The notes under the pieces: generated by a model
The model's database searches: none
What the model saw: the letters and a program-made list of their open reading frames with translations, nothing else
What the model was told of the DNA's origin: nothing
Origin: Amyloporia xantha
Lineage: Eukaryota > Basidiomycota > Agaricomycetes > Polyporales > Adustoporiaceae
NCBI GenBank assembly: GCA_036971615.1
Contig: JAYKKR010000005.1
Location: forward strand, 1,550,001 to 1,614,000
Length of the DNA: 64,000 nucleotides
Direction of reading: 5' to 3'
Program-made: the position numbers and the translations under genes
In this document: in pieces, positions 32,526 to 45,054 of the stretch
How positions within the stretch are numbered: the stretch's first letter is position 1
Layout: each line of letters begins with the position of its first letter

Positions 32526-35500
32526 ATGGCTATGAAGGCGGTGAGTCTGATGTGTCTGCACCTCCGATCCAGCGACGTCTCGTGCATACTGATTCAATTC
32601 ATTCCAGATCGTAAAATGTATGAATTCCGAGATCCCTCTCCCTTTCTGAGATGTCCTGAACATTGTGGAGTATCCAGCCGTGATCTCTGGTGACTCGCTC
32701 GTCTTGCGGGGTAACCCAGGCCCTCAAGGTCAGATTCCTAAGGAGCGGTATGTGTATTCGCGGCAGGATGCAGGCTGCTCCACCGACTCATGCGTGTCAT
32801 AGCGTCCTCCACCTTGGCGACATCTCGGCCCCCCGGATGGGAACATCTACAAGGGATGATGAGGTACGTTGTGCACATTCCGAGATGAATGCATGCAAAC
32901 GTAACATATACACGCATGCACACAGCCATGGGCATTTGAGTCACGAGAGTTCCTGCGCGCCTTCGCCGTAGGCAAGCCCATCACGTTTACCGTGACGCAT
33001 TCGCTCCCGCCAAACGACGATGTCACCCGTGATATCGGCAATGCGGAGATTGGCGGCGTGGACGTCGCGTCAGAGCTGGTAAGGCAGGGCTGGGCCAAGC
33101 TGAAGGAACTCAAGCGGGACCCGACCGAAGAGGACCTCAAAAGGCGGGAGATAGAGAGCGAAGCAAAGTCGGCTGGGAAGGGACTCTGGAATCCGCATGG
33201 TCCGAAGGTAAGTCAAGTGAGAGTGAGTACAGGTATGTGGAGATGCTCATGGGAGGTAGGCTCGCATGGTACACCATATGATGCCCACGGACTCTCAAGG
33301 GTTTATTACGGAATGGAAGGGCCGCCAGCTAGACGGTAAGACCTGGCACTCCGTGGCATGCTCAGACACTGACGAGAGCGTGACCACAGCTATCGTCGAG
33401 CAGGTTAAAGACGGCTCAACTCTGCGCGTCCGACTTCTCATGCCAGAGGGCGATCATCAGTTTATCAACCTCGCGCTTGCCGGAGTCCGCTGTGCGCGCA
33501 CGGCGAGCAAGCAAGGCGAGCCCTCTGAGCCCTGGGGCGATGAAGTGAGTGTCTCAATTGGCTAATCCCTGATGCAGAACGTATCTGTTTATATTTACGA
33601 AGAAAAACGCGTTCTAGGCTAGGTTTTTCACCGAGATGCGTTTGCTCCAGCGACCTGTGCGCGTGCAGCTGCTGTCCTTACCGACATCGACTGCAACGCC
33701 TTTCCAAGCGGGCGCAAACACGGCAGCTCCACCACCTGCGACCATCTTCATCGGTACCGGTGAGTGCCTCATGAACCCTTGCCGACACTTTTGCTATAAG
33801 AAATTTAACCTGTCGTATCTAGTACTCCATCCTGCAGGTAACATCGCAGAACTTCTAGTCGCTTCATGTCTCGCGCGAGTCATAGACTGGCATGCCGGCA
33901 TGCTTGCAAGCAATGGTCAGATGGAGCGCCTCCGTGCAGCAGAGAAAGCAGCAAAGGAGAAGCGTCTCTATCTGTACGCGAATGCGCCAGCGCCCTCGGT
34001 CAAGACGAACGGTGCAACGGTAAATGGTAGTGCACGGACGTTCGACGCCACGGTCGTCCGTGTCTGGAGCGGGGACCAGATCTCCGTTGTGGACAGGGAC
34101 ATCGGCAAGGAGCGTAGGCTGCAGCTGAGCTCGACAAGAGGGCCCAAGTGGGTTAGATCCAGTCCCCCGTCGCGCTAATACTGATCGCGTTTTCTTCTAA
34201 CAGACTTTCAGACCCAAAACAGGCGTATTACGCTCAAGAAGCCCGGGAATTCCTGCGTAAACGCTTGATAGGGAAACACGTCAAGGTCCACATTGACTTC
34301 GTACGGCCAAGAGAGGGTGAATACGAAGAGCGGGAATGCGCAACAGTCCGTCACGGTAACCAGAACTCGTACGTCTCGAGTGGGCTTTATCTTCTTTATG
34401 TCTGATAGAGTCGCCCGTGTAATTCAGAAATATTGCTGAGCAACTCGTCGAGAAGGGACTGGCAAGCGTTGTTCGTCACAAACGAGACGACGAAGATCGC
34501 TCGCCGGATTACGACAAGTTGATGGCCGCAGAGCAAGTGTGAGGATGTAGCACTACGTGTTCTATGCAGATGTTGACCGAAATGCAGTGCAGTCGCAGAA
34601 GCGCGCGGTATTCATTCCGGTAAAGACCATCCTTCTCCCAAACAGCCGCTCAACATTTCAGAAGTACGCATGCACACATCAGTATCACTCCATCTAATGT
34701 GCTAACCCTCTCATTTTTCGTCCAGTCTCACAATCGTGCCGCGCCATTCATAAACGGATTCAAGCGGTTAGGCAGGATTCCAGGAGTCGTCGAATACGTG
34801 GCTGCTGGATCGCGATTTAAGTGAGCTGGAAGTCGTTGGTGCCCATTGCTTCCCCTCACGCTCGATTATAGAGTCTTCCTGCCTAAAGACAACCAAGTCC
34901 TTACGTTAGTACTCAGTGGTCAGTAGCACATTGCTCTCTATCTTCTATTTTACTTCTAATCAACGCTCCTGCAGGTATTCGCGCACCCCGTACTGCCCGC
35001 AATCCCTCAGAAAAGAGCGAGCCTTATGGACCTGAGGCATCCGACTTTGCCATGAGGCGGTATATGCAGCGCGACGTCGAGATCGAGATACACGATGTCG
35101 ATAAATCCGGTGGCTTCATTGGAGCGCTATACCTGAGCAAGACCGAGAACGCTGCAACCACCCTCGTGCGCGAAGGTCTTGCGACCGTACATCCGTATTC
35201 CGCAGATGGTCTGTCATGGGCCCGTCAGCTGTACGACGCGGAGGTTCGTCAGCAGACTTTCTGATATCTTTTGCTATTTATATTGATGTCGAATTTTTTC
35301 CAGGCCGACGCGAAGCGCGAGAATCGCAACGTGAGTTTTACCTCAGGCAGGTCCGGAACTGCAACTTACACTCTAAGTAGATCTGGAAAGATTACGATGA
35401 AAGCGCAGAGCAGGCCCAGGAAGCACCTGAAGAAGTTGACGGCGGCGCATTAAAGCCTGAATATCTGGACGTTATCATCAGCGATGTCCGGGACAAAAAT

Positions 35501-36270
35501 GATTTCAGCTTCTCCGTGCAAATTCTCAACACGGAAGGTGTGCCACATGAATTCCATCAGACCTACAATATGGCTAACCTTTTGCGTAGGTATTGCTTCA
35601 TTGGAGAAGCTCATGCGCGATTTCTCTCTGCACCACAAGGGCGCTATTGCAGCTCCTGGGTTCGTCCCAAAGAATGGTGACCTTGTATCTGCGAAGTTCT
35701 CGGATGGCTCTTGGTACCGTGCTAAAGTGCGGCGTGCATCACCCATCAAGAAAGAGGCGGAGGTAACTTTTATTGACTACGGCAACCAAGACACCGTCAG
35801 CTTTGCGAACATCCGGCCATTGGATCCCAAATTCCGATCATTGCCAGGGCAAGCACATGACGCTCGCCTCAGGTCAGTCGCTCTGTTTGTTAAATCGTGA
35901 AGATGACCCTGACATCTCTCGCAGCTTCATCAAACTGGTAGGACCGGAGAGTGAATACCACGCAGAAGCGGTAGAACGCTTCCGCGCATTATGCGAAGGA
36001 AGGAAACTCGTCGCGAACATTGACCATCGCGAAGGGTCCCTTTTGCATCTGCGCTTGATTGACCCCACCGACCCCGCAGCTGAGCAAGATCCTCTAGCTT
36101 CTATCAACGCTGATCTCTCCCGCGAGGGATTGGCCACGGTAGATCGCAAGAACTGCAGATATCTTGCAGCGTACCCTAACGTGGTGAAGCATATTCAAAC
36201 GGCGGTTTCCGCAGCGAAGAAGGAACGGTTGGGCATCTTCGAGTTTGGGGATGTGGAGGAGGATGATTGA
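32526..36270 (+). CDS. SND1: Tudor staphylococcal nuclease (Tudor-SN, p100)
   Basis: The gene has about 17 small exons from ATG 32526 (MAMKA) to TGA 36268-36270, a protein of about 900 residues. It has four tandem staphylococcal nuclease-like domains. Examples are [11 protein letters not shown] with [12 protein letters not shown] in the first, [16 protein letters not shown] in the second, [16 protein letters not shown] in the third and [18 protein letters not shown] with [13 protein letters not shown] in the fourth. A Tudor domain follows ([30 protein letters not shown]), with the C-terminal SN remnant wrapped round it. Tudor-SN acts in mRNA stability, splicing and stress granules and binds methylarginine through the Tudor domain. 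The coding frame appears intact throughout. Confidence 0.93.
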
Positions 36271-36933
36271 CAATGAGCAATAGTCCATTTGATTAGACAC
36301 TGCTTTTGTCCAAAATATTTGTAGTCTCCCTGCGAAGGGGCTATCCTGCTAATCAGTCAGTGCGATTTCACCATTCCATCGTTGTCGAGTGTGCAGAGTC
36401 TTGGATGGCGTTGCCCGGTTGCCGCGACGCGTTCACGCAGCGCACGTGATGTTACCATGCTACCAGTGTTTGAGGATTCCAATTTTTGTGCCGACTGACA
36501 CTCCCTTCACCTTACCTGGAGGCTTCAGGTGTCCACTCCTGGCTGATTGGCTTGGCTTGGATTTCTACTCGGTCTCAAATCAACAGAGGAGCCAACTGCT
36601 TATATCTCGCTTCGAATTGTTTACTCGAGAGATACCCACAATTCCAGAATTGCAAGATATCAGGGCCACCTCTATTTCATTCTCTAGTGCTTACATTTAT
36701 GCTCAAGTCAGCCATGGGTGGAATGGCTTCGTGTCGGAATTGTGTCTTTTCCACTCGAACGAGTCTTCTTCGAACTTGTGAGTGTAGATATTTCATCTGC
36801 GATCATTCGTCTTACTGACATTCCCCCATTTCTATTGGATGGTTACGTGATCTTTCCTTGTGACTGGTGAGTTGCATCCAAGAAATTAAACACATCATCA
36901 AAGGGCTGGCATTGTTGCTATTCCACACATGCC
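36271..36933. other. Gap between Tudor-SN and the helicase
   Basis: No supported gene. If the helicase belonged to a Helitron, a Rep domain would be expected upstream on the plus strand, and I do not see one here. Confidence 0.45.
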
Positions 36934-38784
36934 ATGTCCGTGCTACAATCGCAGGCGCCGCAAGCTTTGCAGTCCAGAGTGCGGGAGCCGTCGAACAGTC
37001 TCGGTTTGTCCGCGGACGATCTCAGGGCAGAGCATGCATTGAGAGAGGCTGTCCAGATGTTGAAGACCCCTCACCAACTCCGGCTATTTTTCGTCCACCT
37101 CCTTGTCAATGACCACGTCCGCTCTCCATTATCGACATGGCGTACCTTCCAAGACACGTTTGCACAAGACTTCATCTTGCAGAGTGATAATGTCAACATT
37201 GGTATGAATCAGGCTCTGGAAGAGATTGGACGTTTGCTGGAGGAACACAAGAAATCTCTCGGCGTATACGGACTACCGGAACCGGAGTTCCATAGCCGTG
37301 AAGTCGAGCACGAGCTTGCACAGTGGGGAGACAGCGAGCTACTCGCTGCACGAGCGGCAAAAGCAGCGTCGAGATTAAATGCGGAGCAATATCACGTTTA
37401 TTCGGAGATCCTCGATGCTGTTTCTGAAGGACGACCGCTCTGCGCATTCGTCGATGGGAAGGCAGGACGAGGAAAGACGTATCTCGTTCATGCTATGTGC
37501 AATAAATTAAGGTCTCTGGGCCGGATCGTCTTGCCAACTGCAACATCAGGTTTTGCAGCGCAATTGTATCCTGGAGGCAAGACCACTCATTCAACTTTTC
37601 AAAGTAGGCATCAGATTATACGTGGGGTTACTATGCTCATACCTCTCCATCAGGTTCCAATACAAGAGGACGATGGCATCTTGGAGTCACCTATCGAAGC
37701 CCATGATCCTCGTGGAGAGCTCATCCGTGAAGCGGCCGTCATCATATGGGACGAGGCACCAATGGCCAAAAGCACTGTACTCAAGTGCGTCGAAGAGACG
37801 TGTCGGCGAGTCATGAGAAACGACCTTCCTTTTGGCGGCAAAGTGGTCGTGCTGCTGGGTGACTTCCGGCAGACATGTCCTGTCATTCGTCACGGCACGC
37901 GGCGCCAAATTGTCGATGCATCTATCAGATCGTCGCCTCTCTGGCAGCGTTTCTCGGTGTACCGACTGACGCAGCCAATCCGTAATGCGGAAGATCTGCC
38001 CTTCGCGGATTTCGTCGATTCCATTGGTGATGGCGCCGGACCTAATGTTTCCTTGGATCTGTTACACAAAGTCGACAGTAGAGACGAGCTGATAGATTTT
38101 GTCTATCCGGAAGACATCTTGGAAGATCCTGTCAAGTGTTTAAAACGCGCCATCCTCGCTCCCACTAATGAGCAAGTGGACGAATACAACAAGGAGATCC
38201 TCAGTCGCATTGAAGGCGTCAAGCGCACTTATCAGAGTCTTGATTCTTTGAAGGAAGAGCGCGAGGTGGACATTGCAAACCCTGAGACTATTCTCAAGGA
38301 CGTAGCTCGGATACCGCCGCCTGGGCTGCCCGCTCATGCTCTCGCTGTTAAAGTGAACGGGGTATACCGATTGATGTGCAACTACTCCCCGGATCGAGGC
38401 CTGGTCAAGAATGCTCGTGTTGTCATCCGCGCTCTCGGCAAGCGCATCATCACGGTGCGTATCCTTCGTGGAGTGGGAGGGGTCAGCGTACTTGATGCGG
38501 AGGACATCGTCATATCTCGCATCTCTTTCACCACCCTTCTCGAGTCCGGCCACACCCTCATCCGTCGCCAATTTCCCTTAGCGCCTGCATATGCAACGAC
38601 GTTCAACAGCTGCCAAGGTCTCACGCTGGACATCGTCGGAGTTGACCTCACTCGACCTGTATTCTCCCATGGTCAGCTCTATACAGCACTATCACGAATC
38701 CGGCATCGGACTCATGCAAGGATTCGCTTGAGGACTGGGCATTCGTCCACCAGGAATGTTACGTACCAGGAGATTTTCCCCTAA
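36934..38784 (+). CDS. PIF1-like helicase of Helitron type, without Rep domain
   Basis: This is a single intronless frame of 616 residues, unlike the intron-rich genes around it. The first 120 residues (LRLFFVHLLVNDHVRSP onwards, ending YGLPEP) match the linker found before the helicase in Helitron RepHel proteins. The SF1B helicase follows, with Walker A DGKAGRGKT at about residues 174-182, Walker B IIWDEAP near 270, LLGDFRQTCPVI near 307 and the terminal LYTALSRIRHR motif. It would unwind DNA 5' to 3'. The replication-initiator (HUH) domain of a full Helitron protein is missing, so this is either a captured piece or a truncated element. The frame is free of stops. Confidence 0.85.
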   Translation: MSVLQSQAPQALQSRVREPSNSLGLSADDLRAEHALREAVQMLKTPHQLRLFFVHLLVNDHVRSPLSTWRTFQDTFAQDFILQSDNVNIGMNQALEEIGRLLEEHKKSLGVYGLPEPEFHSREVEHELAQWGDSELLAARAAKAASRLNAEQYHVYSEILDAVSEGRPLCAFVDGKAGRGKTYLVHAMCNKLRSLGRIVLPTATSGFAAQLYPGGKTTHSTFQSRHQIIRGVTMLIPLHQVPIQEDDGILESPIEAHDPRGELIREAAVIIWDEAPMAKSTVLKCVEETCRRVMRNDLPFGGKVVVLLGDFRQTCPVIRHGTRRQIVDASIRSSPLWQRFSVYRLTQPIRNAEDLPFADFVDSIGDGAGPNVSLDLLHKVDSRDELIDFVYPEDILEDPVKCLKRAILAPTNEQVDEYNKEILSRIEGVKRTYQSLDSLKEEREVDIANPETILKDVARIPPPGLPAHALAVKVNGVYRLMCNYSPDRGLVKNARVVIRALGKRIITVRILRGVGGVSVLDAEDIVISRISFTTLLESGHTLIRRQFPLAPAYATTFNSCQGLTLDIVGVDLTRPVFSHGQLYTALSRIRHRTHARIRLRTGHSSTRNVTYQEIFP

Positions 38785-39304
38785 TCTCTGACATGTTTTC
38801 CTGCAAGGATTGCTGTTAGACTTGTGTTATTCCCTACCTTGTCGCTATGTGTGGGGTGGACCGTGTCGTCCACTTGAATCCTCATGCAAATTTTCCTATC
38901 GATTGCAGGATACAAATTCACCTCGAGGCGCTCAGTTAATATGACATCGCTCTGTGCTATCCCCAGTGGGAAATTGGCGTAACTGCTAATATAAACCTCC
39001 CTGCTGTGCAAGGCGGCGCAGCATCATCGCGATTGTCGTATACTGTCCGACTCAGCACAGTGTCAAGCTCCAGTGGCAGTCGATACAACGTTGCGTATGG
39101 CGCTCAAAGAGATGTACACTGCCCTAGCAATTCTATCAGTGCGTTCTACCCAATGACGCTGGAATTGCGCTATTTCCTCTCGTTAGCCCAGGTACTTAGC
39201 TTTAATCTACGGAAAAGGACCATTAATCATGATGCTGGCAATTGGATGAAGAGTAATCGCTACCGCTTCCAGAAAGTGGGTCGCCGCCGTGCATGCTTTG
39301 TTGG
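38785..39304. other. Gap without recognisable gene
   Basis: About 520 bp between the helicase and the palindromic element. I see no coding motif, and no clear Helitron terminal hairpin with CTRR. Confidence 0.4.
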
Positions 39305-40428
39305 TATTACAGCCGTTTGCAGAACATACGGCGCTAGTCTTCATCAGTTGGCCACCGGGAATAGGCCTTCGGCTTTACGAATCACGTGGGTGACCAAGCC
39401 TGCGCAAATAATGCGTCTCTCTGAGTACGCGACAATGCGATTCCATCCATGTTCACCGTGTACCTGTTCCTATCATGATTGGAAAGGCCTCAAGAATGAA
39501 TATTTGAGTAGTAAATTCATTTTATTGTGAAGTATGAACACCTCAAGCTACTCTACGGCAATAGCCGGGACGTCTGAGAGGCAGTCAGTATGTGTGTCTC
39601 CTTCCAAATTGGGCGTAAGGTCGAAGGCCTACTGGGCGACGCGACTTGATGCAGACTATTACTGAAATGGATCGATTGTCATCCATTTCTGATTAGTCAG
39701 CAACGGAGACTAATACGGCGCGTGATCGAAATTTCTTTTTTTGGACAAATATATACATTCTACAGTATATCTGTATTAGCTCAGTCAATACATGTTGGAT
39801 TGTCTTGAAAATTGGAGCAATGAAATGGCATTGAAAATCCCGAGGGGATGGTCAGCTCAGAATTTTAAAATAATAAGTTTGAACACTTCACAAGAGAGGC
39901 ATCATGTAAACTCAATATATCTGAATTTCTGTGGCTCCTGGGTCTTTCTGGGATTATCCCTGAATATACATTGTCCATACCACTCATATAAAGGGGACTG
40001 CCAATTTATTTTGGCTTTTTGTAGCCTGCCCATATGACCTGTGGTTCTTGCACCATTTCATGCCAGATTTCCATCTTTCCAGAAACCAACAGAAATATTG
40101 TACACACAAAATAAATTGGCAGTCCTCTTTATATGAGTGGTATGGACAATGTATATTCAGGGATAATCCCAGAAAGACCCAGGAGCCACAGAAATTCAGA
40201 TATATTGAGTTTACATGATGCCTCTCTTGTGAAGTGTTCAAACTTATTATTTTAAAATTCTGAGCTGACCATCCCCTCGGGATTTTCAATGCCATTTCAT
40301 TGCTCCAATTTTCAAGACAATCCAACATGTATTGACTGAGCTAATACAGATATACTGTAGAATGTATATATTTGTCCAAAAAAAGAAATTTCGATCACGC
40401 GCCGTATGTTCTGCAAACGGCTGTAATA
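39305..40428. mobile_element. Palindromic (foldback) element with TA ends, carrying a nested insertion
   Basis: The two arms are near-perfect inverted copies. The left arm from 39722 to about 40010 and the right arm from about 40110 to 40400 read the same in opposite directions, including CATGTTGGATTGTCTTGAAA and GATTATCCCTGAATATACAT. The outer ends are TTACAGCCGTTTGCAGAACA at 39307 and its complement ending at 40426, each next to a TA. The left arm is split by a 378 bp insertion. Without it the element is about 735 bp, with only about 100 bp of unpaired centre. There is no transposase. A diverged partial copy lies at 7154-7610. Confidence 0.85.
39335..39712. mobile_element. 378 bp insertion nested in the palindromic element
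   Basis: The insertion starts TAGTCTTC and ends GGAGACTA, a 6 bp perfect inverted end. It is flanked by a direct repeat ATACGGCGC (39326-39334 and 39713-39721). That repeat also occurs once, uninterrupted, in the right arm (complement near 40397-40405), so it is a true target duplication. A 9 bp duplication fits Mutator-like elements, and an 8 bp reading would fit hAT. There is no coding sequence inside. Confidence 0.75.
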
Positions 40429-40954
40429 GGGTCCATGAAAGCAGTCCATCATGTGTCATCTGTGTTGGCGCTACATTCGATTATGAAGAAAGCAGTTCGG
40501 GGCCATTATGACCATATATTCTCGTCGCGTCTCGGCCGATGTGTTTGCCTGACTCTTCGAATAAGACTTACTCGGCTTTTTGGAGACCATGCAGGACCTT
40601 CGCGTATTCTGCATTCACCAGATGGTGAGTAGAGAATCGTATTGCGAGCTAACCGTGCGCAGATGTTGACTGAACGCATCGTGTTCGCCTTCTCATTTGG
40701 TTGTTGACGTGGTCTATTAGTTTTAGACGAAAGTATGGCACAAATTTCGCGTAGCGGGTCGAGCATTTGAACTCCTCGTTGCAGCTTCATACTGCGACGT
40801 CAAGCGAGAGTCGGCCTACCATTTGTCCACAAACCTATAGTAGTATTTTCAATCAGGAAAGATCGCACAGATCATATCATATCGAGGGAGCACGTCAAAC
40901 CCGATGATTATCAGCCGTACAATAGAAGCATAGTATGCACATCGTCCGCGAATT
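40429..40954. other. Gap without recognisable gene
   Basis: About 530 bp between the palindromic element and the end of orphan copy B. Short frames only. Confidence 0.4.
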
Positions 40955-43900
40955 CTATAGTCGGTCGCCTGTACTGCCGTCCCGGTAGTGTTCTGCACCT
41001 CGTTCCGTTTTGTAGCATCGACCGTATGGCCCACATTCGTTGGGATCTCCTTCGGATCGCTTGATCCCGTTGTTCCTCAAGGAATTCAACTGATCTGTCA
41101 TCGTCCACCGTGTGCGCTCTTCTCTTTGGAAAACAGGCAAACGCAATTGCTCTAATAAGCCACTTTCGTGTTGTGCAAATCGGCGAAGTAATTCACGCGA
41201 TTGCCACACAGCGATTCTGCATAGCACTGTTGCGTAGTGCCAAGCTCCGATCACAGTTGATATGTCGAAAGACTCTGTATGACGCTCGAAGATATGTACA
41301 TTGCCCTAATGAACATGTTAGGTTCCTGTGATACAATACATGAATTATTACATTAATGTCACCTGTTCATCAGCCCAGCTGCTCATCAGCGAGGCAAGGG
41401 GCCCATCGCCCACGACACTAAAAATTGGATGAAGAGTGATCCCTATAGCTTCGAGAAAGCGCGCAGCGGCCGTAGAGCACATGCGTTGTTGGTTGGTTCC
41501 TTGAGGGGACTTGTGTTTCTTCTCATCGGCGATGGTGATTTTATACTCGATTATGAGCAGAGGCAATTCGAGAGTATTACATTCACGCCGCAGCCGCGGG
41601 TCGGCCTGTAAATCTGACTTGTCCCTTGAATGCAGCTTCTTCAGATTGACGTTTAGTCCTGAGATGGTGTCTGAAACCTCTGCAGTCCCTATGTTCGGCA
41701 ATTCCTGGACCTCCCGGGATTGACATTGCGAACTGGCTGTGAATATCCCTGTAGTGATCGTCTTCCTTTTCGTCTGTTCGTGTGGCGTATTTTGATGAAC
41801 AGATGAGATGGCCTTCGCCTGGTCATCAGAATCATCAGGCTCTTCTCCGTCGCTTTCTTCTTTCGTGTAGCTAGCACCGTCTTCATGAACGTGTCTTAAC
41901 TTTTGTGACTTGTGTGGTTGGCTTGTAGTTGGGAAGTGGGCAAATCGGAAACCGTCCAGTTGAGCATGATTCAGAAGTATCGGTATTCGCAGAGTTCCCA
42001 AAGCAGCGCATGTCCCTTTAATGGGGTCATGTCCGAAACGGTCATAACAATCCTGTCTTTTAGTAGTGTTGTCAACCCATTCTTGCCAATGTGCATCAAT
42101 GTGTCGGGCATCTGCCTTCTCTTGCTTCCGCACAGCAAAGAAATCTCCATTCAAATCAGCCCAAGTTTGCAGGTCTTGCTTCTCCACTTCACGGAACTGG
42201 TCGGTAAGATCTAGTGTCGCATGTTTGAAGACGAGCTCATCCTCAATATCGACAAAATGGCTGCGGGGCATCCGCAGCTTTTGCTCCAGCCTAGTCCGGA
42301 GATCAGGCACTTTCACAATCAAGTTATAGTCATGTACTCACGCTCGATGTGTGTATGTGTCCGCCGCGGAACCTGCAGCAGACGTATTTGCAGCCGCACT
42401 TTCAGCTAAAGAGTTAAGAGACGAATCATCTTTTCCGGCCCACGCATCCACGAAAAAGTTCAGGAACAGGCTATCATGATCATATCGCCATTCCACTTCA
42501 GGGACTCGGTATGGAGATGCTGCTTTCACTTCGGCATGAGCACACACCCGCAAGAGAGTAGAGAAGTTGTCCTTCATTATTTGTAGAATATCCTCCGGGA
42601 TGTCGACCTCTTCAGGGGACCGTGATTTGTCTGAAACTTGTCGTAGCTTCACCTGTCGTAACAACTCTTCTGCAGTGGGCCTCATGGCTTCATCCGTGAT
42701 CGGCAGATCCTCCTGTGAATCGTCGCATCTTGAACAATAAGTACAGGCATCGGAGGCCAACACCTACAAATTCTGTCCACGACCGAGGCCACATAAATTG
42801 CGTAAATCTCTGATATTCATCACGCATGTGTGGGTCAATAAGCATGGACTGTAAGGTAGCCTTGCGATCAAATAGCCATGCCATCACTTGTTTCTCGCAT
42901 ACTTCGTGGTTTCCTCCATTAGCGAATCTATAGCAATTGCTGGGATCAATCTCCACTGCGGCGGTACAAATTCACTGACCGAGAGCATGGCATTGCGTTT
43001 GAGGCCAATTGAACTAGTGTTGCAGGAGATGCCCCGCTGTGAATGCGGTGGAGATTCCGCGTCAGATTATAGGGCAGTGCATCAATAATTGACTGGTTTA
43101 CCTGTCGGTATTATTGGGGAGAGCATTGTCACTGGTGAAACACCTATGTAACCGGTAATATTCACAATATGTAATGCACGTACCAGATTATTCCTAGTAC
43201 GGGTGTAGTCGAATCATCTTGCGGACTATGTCGAGAGGTTGCAATCAAATTGCCGCAACGGAGCAATGGAGCAGAGAGAAACACACTATTCATTGAAAAC
43301 TCTCGATGGCTGGGAGTTCTCAATCGGGGACCGTGAGACGGGCACTGTATGTGATGCCATATCGACAGCCTTTGCGCTTCTCACGTAGGAGGAATATCGA
43401 AGACAACGGAAGGTAAGGACGTGTTCAGCAATAGAACATAGACTCACAGCTCATCGCCTTTATAAATCAACCCTTCAAGCCACAAACAAACCCTCTCACG
43501 CAAACCAGTCATAGTGATATTATCCTCAATAGGTAGGGTCCACTCGTCGAGTCGCCATCTGGTAATAGAACCTTGATCAATAGCCTCCTGAATAGAAGCC
43601 TTCCCCTCATGTGCGGCTGTGCGGAGTTTCGTAAAATGACCATCCAGGCTTAGCAAGAATTGAGAAACCACGATAGCGGAAAATGGCATCGCCATATCAA
43701 GATTGTCAAAGCGCTCGATATGGCCGAGATGCACTTGCGGCTGTGACGCATCGAATGAACACTAAGAACATGACCAGGCAGAAACAGCAATTGCTCACCA
43801 GTATATTCCCAGGTAGTATATTTGAGTCAATCCACCCAAAGTAGAAAGTGATGGTCGTGTCGTATTTCGAGAACGCAATACCGATGAGCGGTTCGGATAT

Positions 43901-45054
43901 GCGCCACACTCGCCTTTGGTGCAGGATGCTTGACATTACAATCGGGAGCGACGCCTCTTCGGCCATGCAGACGACCGGAAGAGAACAGATCTCTGGAAGT
44001 GGCTTCGGGCGAGGATGATCAAGGACATGCGCGTCGAGCTCGGCGAGATTTCGCTGGTCCTTCTCTACCTCCTCTTCGTCAGACTCGACTTCCGGTTGAA
44101 TCTTGTAGCAGTTGGCCAGAAACTCTGAGACTGTACGTTTTGGTATTGTCATAAACTGTCCTGAAGGGAGCTCGTAGAGCTCTTCGGCTGTCTCAGAGGT
44201 GTTTGAGTCGTCTTCCGAATCCGAATGTGCCTCCGGATTCTTGTCCGACATCAATTCTTCACGATATTTGTCAATGAAAGACTGGCGTTTCTCTGCAAGT
44301 ACTTTACAACTGTCATCAGGGGCCAACATGCAAGCATTGTTGGCAGGTGAGGTGTCTTCGTCGGCCAGCGTCCTAGAATCATGTGCTTGCCTAGGGAGAG
44401 GAAAGGTCGAGTTGGAGAGCGACTCTCCAACAGATATGAGCATAGGTACTCGAATATTGTTCCGCATGTGATTCAACAGAGGACTCGAGTTCCCACTCGG
44501 ATGTTTGGGGAGGGCAATGAAGACGTTCTCCCTGGCAATAAATAATATAAGAATCCCATGAAATCAGCCAACTGTTAACATACTCACTGAAGAAATATAT
44601 CGGAGCGACCGAAACACAGCGAAGTTCGTGTCATGACCGCGAGTAGTGATTCTTTAGGACTCGGCGTCGCAGATGAGCGTTCAGACTTGACAACCTTCCG
44701 GAGGGTCGCGCAGTCCACAAGGACACTACCAAAAATCTCCTTCAATCTCCGAGACGCGCAATCTTCGGACCTGAGATGTGTCGATGTGCACATAGATGAT
44801 TGTAATTCATGGAACAGAGGTCTTGCCCGGGGATCCATATAGGAAGGAGGATCCTAGTTCAGATGTGTGAGTTTTAGGTCATCATATGCAAATCCTCCAC
44901 GAACCTCCTTCAGCCATCCCGGCAGTAATAGCGATTCATGAAGGAGCATACCGCATTCCTTTACTGCAAGCGGCCACGTCTCGCCGTCTACCCTGAAATT
45001 GTGGTTTACAACGTCCTCTCGTACGGCAAAGAGATATTGATCGTAAGGCGACAT
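40955..45054 (-). pseudogene. Large orphan protein, copy B (decayed paralogue of 15578-19601)
   Basis: It is the same gene as copy A in opposite orientation, with matching exon blocks along its length. It starts MSPYDQYLFAVRED at 45054 and ends near 40955. The C-terminal block keeps LPLLIIEYK, AAARFLEAIGITLHPIFSVV and WHYATVLCRIAVWQS. The final 20-30 residues differ from copy A. At least two lesions are visible. A TAG at about 44856 replaces the CAG glutamine of copy A (LNQDS). A 2 nt deletion near 42970 takes the EIDPSNCYRFANGG frame out of register with the upstream part. Splice sites at the 3' end are intact (GTGACA to TTAG). Decay is probably recent, because most of the frame survives. 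Confidence 0.75.

Noticed and set aside
39006..39530. Plus-strand frame of 174 residues
   Set aside because: It runs through the boundary of the palindromic element and into the nested insertion, so it is a chance frame.
39792..40328. Identical ~75-residue ORFs on opposite strands (MLDCLENWSNEM..)
   Set aside because: They arise from the two arms of the palindromic element and have no protein motif or start context.
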